Assembly (NCBI RefSeq): GCF_015689195.1
Contig: NZ_CP065044.1
Coordinates: 1,860,001-1,924,000 of the forward strand
Direction: 5' to 3'
DNA from: Pectobacterium aroidearum
GTDB taxonomy: Bacteria > Pseudomonadota > Gammaproteobacteria > Enterobacterales > Enterobacteriaceae
Length of the DNA: 64,000 nucleotides
The notes under the pieces are model-generated. The model saw only the letters and a list, made by a program, of their open reading frames with translations. It searched no databases and had not been told where the DNA came from. The translations under genes and the position numbers were made by a program. Of the stretch, positions 8,125 to 15,889 are shown piece by piece. Position 1 is the stretch's first letter; every line of letters begins with the position of its first letter.

Positions 8125-8352
8125 ATGGCTAATTATGCATACATGACTATCGAAGGTAAATCACAGGGATTGATTTCTGAGGGTTGCTCCGCATTAGAAT
8201 CTATCGGTAACCGATATCAGGCAGGGCATACCGATGAAATCATGATCTTGGCTTTTAACCATATGATGAGCAATGACGGTCATGCTGTTCATAACCCTAT
8301 TACCCTGGTAAAACCTATCGATAAGTCAACGCCGTTACTGTTTAGAAACTGA
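8125..8352 (+). pseudogene. truncated Hcp-family type VI secretion tube protein
   Basis: Seventy-five residues match the start of the orphan Hcp family (MANYAYMTIEGKSQG, then GNRYQAGHTDEIMIL and NPITLVKPIDKSTPLL). Normal members run to about 160 residues and close a beta barrel. Here the frame stops after the first half, 58 bases before the end of the integrase gene. AAAGGAAAC provides a good ribosome site. A product could be made, but it cannot form a complete Hcp ring subunit; truncation by element insertion or deletion is likely. Confidence 0.6.
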
Positions 8353-8410
8353 GAATGCAAAGCAATGAACCAAGGTGATAAGACAATCTAGCCATCCTTG
8401 GCCGTAAAAT

Positions 8411-9688
8411 CTATCCTTTCTGTGCAAACTCAAACGGGCTAACTACTCCATTGCGGTTCGCATCCAGAAAATCCGCCCACCATTGCAGCATCAGTTTGCG
8501 CTGGTCAAGATGGCTGACTTTATGGGTATAAGCAGATCTAACCGTGTTTTTCTCTTTATGGCTCATTTGAAGCTCGACCGTGTCTTCCGACCATAATCCA
8601 GATTCCGTTAATGCACTACAGGCTAACGTGCGAAAGCCATGCCCACACAGATCGGTTTTGGTGTCATATCCCATGCGCTGAAGGGCTTTATTGATAGTGC
8701 CTGAACTCATCGCAGAATCACTGTCGTAAAACCCGGTGAAAATAAAGCCGTCGCCAGCTTTTTCACCATAAGTGATCTGCTTAACCTCTTTTAAGATCTC
8801 CACGGCTTGCCTGGAGAGTGGAACAAAATGCTTTCGCTTCATTTTTGCCCCACGGCCAGAGTATTTTACCCCCTTAACTTCCTTTCGTTGTTCAGGGATA
8901 ACCCACAGAGATTTTTTGAAGTCGATTTCATGCCATCGGGCAAAACGCAACTCACTCGACCTGACAAAAACCAATAATGTGAGTCTGATAGCCAATTCGG
9001 TTAAAAGACCCCGCCCATGGTAGTCGTCGATCTTTTGTAAGAGGTCTGGAATTTCATAAATCTCGATAGAAGGGCGGTGCGCTGTCTCACCTTTTTCGAC
9101 GGTGCCTGCCAAATCATAAGCGGGGTTGTAACTGATGATCTTCTGCTGGACGGCGTATCGCATGATCGACGTTGTATATTGTTTAAGCCGCATGGCGATG
9201 TCGAGATAGCCTAATTTCTCAACTTTTCTGAGTGGGGTTAGCAGATCACTGGTATCAAGTTCTGATACATCACGTTTTCCCAGATCAGGCAGAAGATAAT
9301 TTTCAATGCGTCTCCAGACCTTAACTTTGTAGTCTTCTGACCACTTGGTTTTGGTCTCTGCCCATGCACGAGCCATCACAGCAAAAGAACGTGATTCATC
9401 CTGTGCTCCTGGTTGATCCCTGATACTTGCCTTTTTCTTAGCGCCGGGATCAATCCCATTAGCAATCAGCTTACGCGCTTCATCACGACGCTCCCTTGCG
9501 TCAGTCAAAGAAATGGCAGGGTAAACGCCCAACGCTAACAGTTTTTGCTTTTGCGCAAAGCGGTAGGAAAGTCGCCAGTATTTAGAGCCGTTCGGGTGGA
9601 CAAGCAGGTGCATACCAAAACCGTCAGTAAGCTTGTATTCTTTCTCAAGAGGTTTAGCTTTTTTTACTTTGGTGTCAGTAAGTGACAT
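8411..9688 (-). CDS. P4-type tyrosine recombinase (integrase)
   Basis: A 425-residue integrase with an N-terminal arm-binding domain (about 1-90, DUF4102 type), a central core-binding helix bundle (about 100-190) and a C-terminal catalytic domain. Catalytic residues visible are R243 (VRSSELR), H350 and R353 (HGFRTLA), H377 (MSHKEK) and the nucleophile Y387 (RSAYTH). It starts at ATG 9688 behind a GGAAAGAG site. The gene begins 180 bases from the 3' end of tRNA-Asn on the same strand, the usual arrangement for an island integrated into a tRNA gene. The element therefore extends leftward from about 9,868. Confidence 0.93.
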   Translation of the reverse strand: MSLTDTKVKKAKPLEKEYKLTDGFGMHLLVHPNGSKYWRLSYRFAQKQKLLALGVYPAISLTDARERRDEARKLIANGIDPGAKKKASIRDQPGAQDESRSFAVMARAWAETKTKWSEDYKVKVWRRIENYLLPDLGKRDVSELDTSDLLTPLRKVEKLGYLDIAMRLKQYTTSIMRYAVQQKIISYNPAYDLAGTVEKGETAHRPSIEIYEIPDLLQKIDDYHGRGLLTELAIRLTLLVFVRSSELRFARWHEIDFKKSLWVIPEQRKEVKGVKYSGRGAKMKRKHFVPLSRQAVEILKEVKQITYGEKAGDGFIFTGFYDSDSAMSSGTINKALQRMGYDTKTDLCGHGFRTLACSALTESGLWSEDTVELQMSHKEKNTVRSAYTHKVSHLDQRKLMLQWWADFLDANRNGVVSPFEFAQKG

Positions 9689-9831
9689 AGATTCTCTTTC
9701 CTTTTTGTTGGTATAAGGAAAATCAAACCAGGACTACCAAGAAATCTACCAACAAAACTGTTGGATTCAGGTATTTTTCAGTGGATGTTAGTAGACAAGA
9801 GAAGAGGGGCAAGTAATTGATTAAATGCAAA

Positions 9832-9859
9832 AATGTAGACGCCCGTAGGCATCTACATT
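9832..9859 (-). terminator. terminator of tRNA-Asn
   Basis: On the minus strand AATGTAGATGC pairs with GCGTCTACATT around a six-base loop, followed by a run of Ts, directly after the tRNA-Asn 3' end. It is a standard intrinsic terminator. Confidence 0.7.
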
Positions 9860-9867
9860 CTTTAAAT

Positions 9868-9943
9868 TGGCTCCTCTGACTGGACTCGAACCAGTGACAT
9901 ACGGATTAACAGTCCGCCGTTCTACCGACTGAACTACAGAGGA
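9868..9943 (-). tRNA. tRNA-Asn (GTT)
   Basis: A 76-base cloverleaf. The acceptor stem is TCCTCTG/CAGAGGA with discriminator G and encoded CCA. The anticodon loop CTGTTAA gives GTT, and the T arm has GTTCGAGTC. Its 3' end faces the integrase gene, so it is the probable attachment site of the element to its left. The next gene, mtfA, also neighbours an asn tRNA in E. coli. Confidence 0.95.
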
Positions 9944-10053
9944 ATCGTGTGAACGGGGCGCATGATATCCGCCACCCGCAGTACTGTCAACGGCAAAATC
10001 AGCTTTATCGTCTGACTGTTTAGGCTGTGTACAATTCGCTGTTTTTTTATGAG

Positions 10054-10851
10054 TTAGTAAATGGATGGGGCACGGTAGTTGACGCTGCTTTGCCAGCTTT
10101 TCAGGCGAGCGAGTGGATCTTGTCGATAGAATTTTTGGAAGCAGCGGTACAGGTCGGGGAAACGCTCGTCGAGCAGTTCGGGCGCGCTGAAAAAGTATTC
10201 TGACAATACCGCAAAGCACTCTGCCGGATCGTGGACGGCGTAGGGATCCATGCTGGCGGCTTCTTCGCCAACCAGATCGATCTCTTCCTGCAAAGCATCC
10301 ATCGCACCGTGCAGATGCTGTTCCCAGACAGCAATATCGCGCAAGGGGATCAAGGGAACGCCCGTTGCTTCGCCGCTGCTGCGAATATCCAGCTTGTGTG
10401 CGACTTCATGAATGATGAGGTTGAAACCGGAGAGATCGAAGGAGTCCTGTACTTCCTGCCAGTTGAGGACAATCGGCCCCTGATCCCAGCTTTGCCCGGA
10501 CTGTACCATTTTCCCCGTATGCACGAGCCCAATGTCGTCTTGCCACTCTTCCTCGACAATAAACGGGCCGGGGTAAACCAAAACTTCGTGGAAGCCATCC
10601 AGCGCATCCATTCCCAACGACAGCACCGGCAGGGAAAACAACAGGGCGATGCGCTGCTGCATGATTTCCGTTAACACCAGTTCCTGCAACGGAATCAGGC
10701 GCTTTTGCTTCAGAAACTGATCGGCAAGGGTGACCAGTTGCTGGCGTTCTTCATCGCTTAAGGGTGCGAGAAGCGGGATGGAAATCGCAGCTTGCCAGTG
10801 TTCAAGCGTCTGCACCTGAGGTTGAGAGTTTTTCCACGGCCATTTAATCAT
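10054..10851 (-). CDS. mtfA: MtfA, Mlc titration factor / zinc peptidase
   Basis: A 265-residue cytoplasmic protein with the zinc-peptidase motif HEVAH (H148, E149, H152) and a downstream acidic ligand region ([14 protein letters not shown]). MtfA binds and inactivates the glucose repressor Mlc, relieving repression of ptsG, and has aminopeptidase activity. Length and sequence match the E. coli protein (formerly YeeI). It sits between tRNA-Asn and tRNA-Ser, all in the order known from E. coli. Confidence 0.93.
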   Translation of the reverse strand: MIKWPWKNSQPQVQTLEHWQAAISIPLLAPLSDEERQQLVTLADQFLKQKRLIPLQELVLTEIMQQRIALLFSLPVLSLGMDALDGFHEVLVYPGPFIVEEEWQDDIGLVHTGKMVQSGQSWDQGPIVLNWQEVQDSFDLSGFNLIIHEVAHKLDIRSSGEATGVPLIPLRDIAVWEQHLHGAMDALQEEIDLVGEEAASMDPYAVHDPAECFAVLSEYFFSAPELLDERFPDLYRCFQKFYRQDPLARLKSWQSSVNYRAPSIY

Positions 10852-10944
10852 TGTTATTGCTCGTTAAGTCGTCACTTGAATTTAAAGGCGAGGGCGCGTG
10901 CTGTTAAAATGCCGTAAAAGCGGGCATCATGGCAACTGCTAAAC

Positions 10945-11034
10945 GGAGAGATGCCGGAGCGGCTGAACGGACCAGTCTCGAAAACTGGAGTAGGGGCAAC
11001 TCTACCGGGGGTTCAAATCCCCCTCTCTCCGCCA
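10945..11034 (+). tRNA. tRNA-Ser (CGA)
   Basis: A 90-base class II tRNA with acceptor stem GGAGAGA/TCTCTCC, discriminator G and encoded CCA. The anticodon loop CTCGAAA gives CGA. A long variable arm (TAGGGGCAACTCTA region) and the T arm GTTCAAATC are visible. It is divergent from mtfA. Confidence 0.95.
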
Positions 11035-11092
11035 GCTATTCAAACACTTACCACGCGTTTAGTCTGTGACGCTTTCCACACTTGGCAGTGGG

Positions 11093-11479
11093 TTAAAGCG
11101 GGCAGCTCAAATCCCCTTCTTTACAACGTAGCATGCTTTTGAATTCTTCTACGCGCTCGGCAGTTTTCTGCGTCAGGCACTGGGAATACAGCATGCCATG
11201 GATCGATCCCCCTGTTGTTGGGAAGGTCTGAAACTCACAGTCAGCATCGCGATAGGCAATCCATTTTCTTTGGGCTGATTTGAGTAATGGTTTGTGCTCT
11301 TCAATCACCAGACGCTTGGCAACATCCTGATAAAGTCGATTAAGCTCGTCATCCACTTTTTTATACTCATCAGCAGCACACTGGCTCATTTCTAGCTGTG
11401 TGCTGGCGTTGCCGCAGTCCGCTGCTTCGGCTTGCGTTAAGGGCAGTAGAGCAAAGAGGGCAATGGCGAATTTTTTCAT
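11093..11479 (-). CDS. secreted LprI-like (DUF1311) protein
   Basis: A 128-residue periplasmic protein. The signal peptide ends at about residue 19 (TQAEAA). The mature part has the DUF1311/LprI pattern: early Cys, an ASTQLEMSQCA segment, a helix DDELNRLYQDV, then KSAQRKWIAYRDADCEF and a C-terminal SQCLTQKTAERVEEF with paired cysteines. Family members include lysozyme inhibitors, but inhibition is not shown for most. It starts at ATG 11479 behind AGGATAAAG. Confidence 0.78.
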   Translation of the reverse strand: MKKFAIALFALLPLTQAEAADCGNASTQLEMSQCAADEYKKVDDELNRLYQDVAKRLVIEEHKPLLKSAQRKWIAYRDADCEFQTFPTTGGSIHGMLYSQCLTQKTAERVEEFKSMLRCKEGDLSCPL

Positions 11480-11654
11480 TCTTTATCCTTTATAAACAGG
11501 CATTACGCATGAGAATTGATTATACCGCCATTGTACATATACCGCGCACCTTTCCGCCTTTGGCAAAGATTAATCCCAATTGTTTCGGTGAATACTGACA
11601 AATCCCGAACGCTGAACTATTTTCAAAAGTAATTATCACGTTACGGAGGTTGAT

Positions 11655-11822
11655 ATGGGATTTTGGCGCATCGTTTTAACTATTCTTCTGCCACCGTTGG
11701 GCGTGTTATTGGGAAAAGGGGTTGGTGGGGAATTTATTCTGAATATTATTTTAACGCTGTTAGGCTATTTTCCCGGGCTGGTACATGCGTTTTGGGTACA
11801 GACGAAAGATGATGGCATTTAA
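11655..11822 (+). CDS. yqaE: YqaE/Pmp3-family small membrane protein
   Basis: A 55-residue protein with two membrane helices (about 4-22 and 28-48) joined by the family's LGKGVGGEFILNI loop, and the typical PGLVHAFWV ending. ACGGAGG lies 6 bases before the ATG. Pmp3/YqaE proteins are stress-induced inner-membrane peptides affecting membrane potential. It is a single-gene unit closed by a strong terminator. Confidence 0.85.
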   Translation: MGFWRIVLTILLPPLGVLLGKGVGGEFILNIILTLLGYFPGLVHAFWVQTKDDGI

Positions 11823-11850
11823 TAGCTGAGAGTCTGACGATGATGATGAA

Positions 11851-11886
11851 ATAACGGGGAGGTAGATGACCTCCCCGTTATTTTTA
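11851..11886. terminator. terminator between yqaE and the transporter gene
   Basis: A 13-bp perfect stem (ATAACGGGGAGGT, 11851-11863, with its complement at 11869-11881) and a 5-base loop is followed by Ts on the plus strand. It serves yqaE and, read from the other side, the convergent transporter gene. Confidence 0.85.
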
Positions 11887-11906
11887 CGCGTGGGTAACGC
11901 TGGTGA

Positions 11907-13328
11907 TTAATAATAGCCAATCAATTTCCACCACACTAAGCCGACGATAAAAATCAGGGCGACGTTAAACGTGACGATGCAGAAATTGATTTTATAGAAA
12001 CGGTGCCGTTCAAAATATCCCTGAGCAAAATAGATAGGGCCAGGGCCACCGCCGTACTCGGTATTTCCCCACATCAGGTTGCTAAAAATACCAAAACAGA
12101 TGGCAACCATCATGGGCGGCGCGCCTGCGGCTATTGCGGTGGCGGCGAAGGGCGCATAGAGTGCGGCGACGTGGCCAGAGGCGGTAGCAAACAGATAGTG
12201 CACATAAATATACAGGATGCCGAGAATCACAAAGGTTTCCATCGCGCCAAAACCCTGTATGGAATTACCCAGCTTAATGGTCATCCACTTAATGAAACCC
12301 AGGTCAGATAGCCCTGCGGCGAGGCTGATAATGACGCTAAACCAGATGACCGTATCCCATGCGGCGCGATCGTTGAGTACTTCTTTCCACTGTACGGCTT
12401 GCGTAACGAACAGGTAGGCGACCAAGGCCAACCCGACGGAAGTAGCGGAGAAACCGGTGATCAGGCTGGTGCCCCAACCAAGCAGCGCAAGAACAAAGCC
12501 GAAGGCCACTTTTTTCTCTGCCGGTTTCATGCTTCCCAATTCCGCCAGCGACTGACGTCCCATCTCTTTGGCTTCTGGCGTTTTTTTCAGTTCCGGATTC
12601 AGTATTTTGTAAACCAGCAACGGCATCAGGCAGAAACAGCACATGGCGGGGACGACGGCGGCAATAAACCAGCCGCCCCAGGTAATGTCCACGCCTAATG
12701 AGGTTTTCGCCAGACTGCCAACGAGTGGGTTGGCGGCCATGCCGGTAAGAAAAATGGCACCGGTGATCGGGGTAAACTGAAAACAGACCATGATCAGAAA
12801 GTCCCCGATCTTTTTACCGCTGACGCCGGATGTTGAACCTAATACTTCATTAATTGAACGGGCGATAGGAAAGATAATGCCTCCCGACCGCGCGGTGACG
12901 GAGGGCATGGCGGGTGCCATGATGAGATCGGAAACGCCCAGTGAATAGGCGATTCCCAGACTGCTTCCGCCGAATAGCGACAGCATTTTATAGGCAATAC
13001 GTTTTCCCAGCCCAGACGTCACAAACCCCAGAGAGAGGATGTAGGCACAGAAGATGAGCCAGACAGTGCCACTGGAAAAACCCGCTAGCGCTTTGGCTTC
13101 GGTTAAGGTACCGGTGAAGATGGTCACGCAAAGAACGAGCAGCATGATTGCGCCCGACGGCAGCGGCTGCGTCAATATCGCGGCGATGGTGGCGGCAAAA
13201 ATCGCGAACATATGCCAGGCCTGCGGCGTGAGGCCATCAGGAACCGGGGAAAACCAGATAATCAGGCCTAGCAGGAGAGGAATAATAACCGCGACTATTT
13301 TTTTCTTGGTGGATGATTCGGATGACAT
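11907..13328 (-). CDS. DASS-family dicarboxylate/tricarboxylate transporter (CitT-like)
   Basis: A 473-residue inner-membrane protein with about 12 hydrophobic segments. It carries the divalent anion:Na+ symporter hallmarks: an SNE-like first half ending TPITGAIFLTGMAANPL, and the second-half motif ASGHVAALYAPFAATAIAAGAPP. It resembles the CitT/TtdT antiporters for citrate, tartrate and succinate. AAGGAGAC precedes the ATG. It is downstream of, and probably co-transcribed with, the lyase gene, so the two likely import and cleave the same carboxylate. The substrate cannot be read from sequence. Confidence 0.83.
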   Translation of the reverse strand: MSSESSTKKKIVAVIIPLLLGLIIWFSPVPDGLTPQAWHMFAIFAATIAAILTQPLPSGAIMLLVLCVTIFTGTLTEAKALAGFSSGTVWLIFCAYILSLGFVTSGLGKRIAYKMLSLFGGSSLGIAYSLGVSDLIMAPAMPSVTARSGGIIFPIARSINEVLGSTSGVSGKKIGDFLIMVCFQFTPITGAIFLTGMAANPLVGSLAKTSLGVDITWGGWFIAAVVPAMCCFCLMPLLVYKILNPELKKTPEAKEMGRQSLAELGSMKPAEKKVAFGFVLALLGWGTSLITGFSATSVGLALVAYLFVTQAVQWKEVLNDRAAWDTVIWFSVIISLAAGLSDLGFIKWMTIKLGNSIQGFGAMETFVILGILYIYVHYLFATASGHVAALYAPFAATAIAAGAPPMMVAICFGIFSNLMWGNTEYGGGPGPIYFAQGYFERHRFYKINFCIVTFNVALIFIVGLVWWKLIGYY

Positions 13329-13472
13329 AGCGTCTCCTTAATCGTGCAAGTAATGGTTATCCGCCATCATTCCCGGCAACAGAAGGCCCGCCCAGACGCG
13401 TTATTATCTTGCGTCTGGGAATGTCTCGATCTCAGTCTGTTAGTTAGGGTGATACCGGATAATCACCGGTGA

Positions 13473-14825
13473 TTAATGGTGTCTTTCTGTTTTATTTAAT
13501 ACCTGATCCACCATTTCAGGGGCGCTCCCCAAATAATTGACGGGGTTGGTCAGATCGTTGATTAATTTAGGATCGAGTCGGCTGGAGACACTGGGCATAG
13601 CATTGAGCACATCGGCCAGCGTACCGCCTTTCTCATTCACGATGCGGCAGGCATCGTAGACGATGTCGTGTGCTTCCTGACGGCCAATATACGGTGCCAG
13701 CCCCATCATAACGGCTTCAGCCACAATCAGGCCGTTGGTCATGTTGAGGTTTTTCAGCATCATTTTCTCATCCACAATCAAGCCGTTCAGCATGAATTTG
13801 GCCTGATGAAGCGCGCCAGCGGAGAGAATGAAACTTTCCGGAATGGCAATCCATTCTGCATGCCAGGGGCCCGTGGCGCGTTCCAGATCTTGGACCATCG
13901 CATCCAGCATCAACCCCGCCTGTTGGCGAACGCCTTTGGCGCAGGCCAGCATCAGTTCGCTGGAGATGGGATTACGCTTTTGCGGCATGGTGCTGCTGGC
14001 TCCACGGCCTTTGACAAACGGTTCATACAGTTCGCCAAATTCGTTGGAGGCCATCAGCATGACGTCGTAACCAATTTTGCCCAACGAACCCGTGATGACC
14101 GCCAGCAGGTTGACGGCTTCGGCAAATCCATCACGGGCAACATGCCAGGTTGAGGTAGGAACGCCCAGGCCGAGTTCGGCCATCAGGGCTTTTTGTACCG
14201 CGAGTCCTTTATCACCCAACGAGGCCAGTGTGCCGGCTGCACCTGCGAATTCGCCTACCAGCACACGCGGGCGCAGCTGTGCCAAACGCTCTGCATGGCG
14301 GTCAAACATATCCAGCCAGATGGCGGCTTTATAGCCGAACGTAATCGGGAGCGCCTGCTGTAAATGGGTGCGCCCAGCCATGGGCGTATTACGGTAGCGT
14401 GCGGCCAGTCCAGCCAGAATAGAACGCAGTGCATCAATATCTGCTTCAATTAACGCGAATGCATCACGGATTTGCAGCACCACGGCGGTATCCATAATGT
14501 CCTGTGTCGTTGCGCCCCAGTGCACATAACCGCCAGAGTGACCTGCCTGTTTGGAGATTTGATGCACCAGCGGCAGGATTGGGTAGCCTACAATTTCTGT
14601 TTCGTGGCGCAGCAGCTCAAAATCGAGCGTGTCGGCGTTACAGCTGGCTGTGATTTCTGCGGCAGCTTCTTCGGGGATGACGCCACAGCGTGCCTGCGCA
14701 TTGGCCAGCGCGATTTCTACTTCAACATACTTACGGATGAGTTCCCGGTCATCGAAGATCGCCCGCATTTCCGGGGTACCAAATGAATCACGGAATAGAA
14801 CTGAATCAAGCACATTCGAAGCCAT
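13473..14825 (-). CDS. class-II fumarase/aspartase superfamily lyase
   Basis: A 450-residue enzyme of the superfamily that includes adenylosuccinate lyase and 3-carboxy-muconate cycloisomerase. The signature SSTMPQKRNPISSE, with the catalytic serine loop, is intact, as are the GYVHWGATTQDIMDT and AGRTHLQQALPITFG regions. Length and the PcaB-like C-terminal part fit a carboxylic-acid lyase rather than a purine enzyme. TCAGGAGG precedes the ATG. The neighbouring dicarboxylate transporter and divergent GntR regulator point to catabolism of an imported substituted succinate. No pca genes are nearby, so a beta-ketoadipate role is unlikely. Confidence 0.8.
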   Translation of the reverse strand: MASNVLDSVLFRDSFGTPEMRAIFDDRELIRKYVEVEIALANAQARCGVIPEEAAAEITASCNADTLDFELLRHETEIVGYPILPLVHQISKQAGHSGGYVHWGATTQDIMDTAVVLQIRDAFALIEADIDALRSILAGLAARYRNTPMAGRTHLQQALPITFGYKAAIWLDMFDRHAERLAQLRPRVLVGEFAGAAGTLASLGDKGLAVQKALMAELGLGVPTSTWHVARDGFAEAVNLLAVITGSLGKIGYDVMLMASNEFGELYEPFVKGRGASSTMPQKRNPISSELMLACAKGVRQQAGLMLDAMVQDLERATGPWHAEWIAIPESFILSAGALHQAKFMLNGLIVDEKMMLKNLNMTNGLIVAEAVMMGLAPYIGRQEAHDIVYDACRIVNEKGGTLADVLNAMPSVSSRLDPKLINDLTNPVNYLGSAPEMVDQVLNKTERHH

Positions 14826-14933
14826 AATGCCTCCTGAAGCGAATGTATTAGTGATAAGATGCAGGCCGTATCCGCGATAGGATTCCCTGGTAGCGACATG
14901 GCCTGAAAAACCAAATGTTCAGACATGTTTAAA

Positions 14934-14972
14934 TGTCCGTACATGTTGAACTAATAACAACATGTACGGACA
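14934..14972. promoter_or_regulatory. 15-bp perfect inverted repeat, likely GntR operator
   Basis: TGTCCGTACATGTTG (14934-14948) and its exact complement (14958-14972) flank a 9-base spacer in the divergent region between the lyase and the gntR gene. A related half-site, TCAGACATGTTT, lies at about 14919-14930. This is the expected binding site for the GntR-family protein controlling both sides. Confidence 0.7.
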
Positions 14973-15039
14973 AGTTAGGGAAGTGGTTGAACGTCATTTT
15001 GTGATGCAGGGCATCAATATTGATTAAGAGCGTGAGCCG

Positions 15040-15774
15040 ATGAAAGAACCCTTGTATAAGCGCATTGCCCGTGAACTCAGCCAGAATATTACGCTAGGCC
15101 GCTATCCTGCGGGTTCGTTGCTCCCCTCCGAGCTGGAGCTCTGTGAGCAATATCAGGTGAGTCGTCATACCGTAAGGGAGGCACTGCGCGATCTGACAGA
15201 AGCGGGTTTGGTCTCCCGTCGCAAGGGCGTGGGTTCCGTCGTTGTCGATAACGATGAAAAGCGCGAACGCAATCACCCTCTGGCCAGCCTTGAAGATCTG
15301 TTCGTGCTGGCAAAGAACAACCTGCGCGTAGTGAAGAAGATTGATGAAGTCGTTGCGGATGTTGAACTGGCGAAGATTATCGGTGGCAAGCCGGGCGATC
15401 GCTGGCTGCATATTGCCAGCATTCGTGAAGACAGCGAGAAAAAAGATGCCCCGATATGCTGGACCGATAGCTACGTTAGCCCGGATTATGCCAAGGTCAA
15501 AAGTCTGGTACGCAGCGATCCGTTTGCGTTGATTAGCGATTTGATTGAAAAGCATTATGGCGTACAGGGGGAAGAGGTGCGCCAGACGATTTCTGCCGTT
15601 AGCATACCGGCTAAAATAGCGAAAACGCTGGGCGTTGACGCAGGCTATCCGGCATTAAAGATAGTTCGCCATTATCTGGACCGCTCAGGAAACGTCTTTG
15701 AAACCACGGTATCGATTCATCCGGCGGACCGATATACCTGTTCGATTACGCTGAAACGCCAAACGGGAAACTGA
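15040..15774 (+). CDS. GntR/HutC-family transcriptional regulator
   Basis: A 244-residue repressor. The N-terminal winged helix-turn-helix (about 1-70) has PAGSLLPSELELCEQYQVSR and TVREALRDLTEAGLVSRRKGVG. A UTRA-type ligand domain of the HutC subfamily (about 95-240) has DSYVSPDYA and HYLDRSGNVFE. It is divergent from the lyase-transporter unit, with a perfect inverted repeat between them, so it probably senses the carboxylate or a product and derepresses that unit. Confidence 0.88.
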   Translation: MKEPLYKRIARELSQNITLGRYPAGSLLPSELELCEQYQVSRHTVREALRDLTEAGLVSRRKGVGSVVVDNDEKRERNHPLASLEDLFVLAKNNLRVVKKIDEVVADVELAKIIGGKPGDRWLHIASIREDSEKKDAPICWTDSYVSPDYAKVKSLVRSDPFALISDLIEKHYGVQGEEVRQTISAVSIPAKIAKTLGVDAGYPALKIVRHYLDRSGNVFETTVSIHPADRYTCSITLKRQTGN

Positions 15775-15820
15775 ACATAATCCGGTTGATGCCTTATTGA
15801 TGACGGCGGCTTCCTGTTGA

Positions 15821-15851
15821 AATGTGCCTGTGTAATAAATACAGGCACATT
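15821..15851. terminator. terminator between gntR gene and diguanylate cyclase gene
   Basis: AATGTGCCTGT (15821-15831) pairs perfectly with ACAGGCACATT (15841-15851) around a 9-base loop between two convergent genes. It can act in both directions. Confidence 0.7.
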
Positions 15852-15889
15852 ATCTATTTAGCCACAATCCCTGTTCACATACGCCGTTG

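Noticed and set aside
9821..10219. Minus-strand 132-codon open frame
   Set aside because: It covers tRNA-Asn and the end of mtfA in another frame; not coding.
10951..11142. Plus-strand 63-codon open frame
   Set aside because: It coincides with the tRNA-Ser gene.
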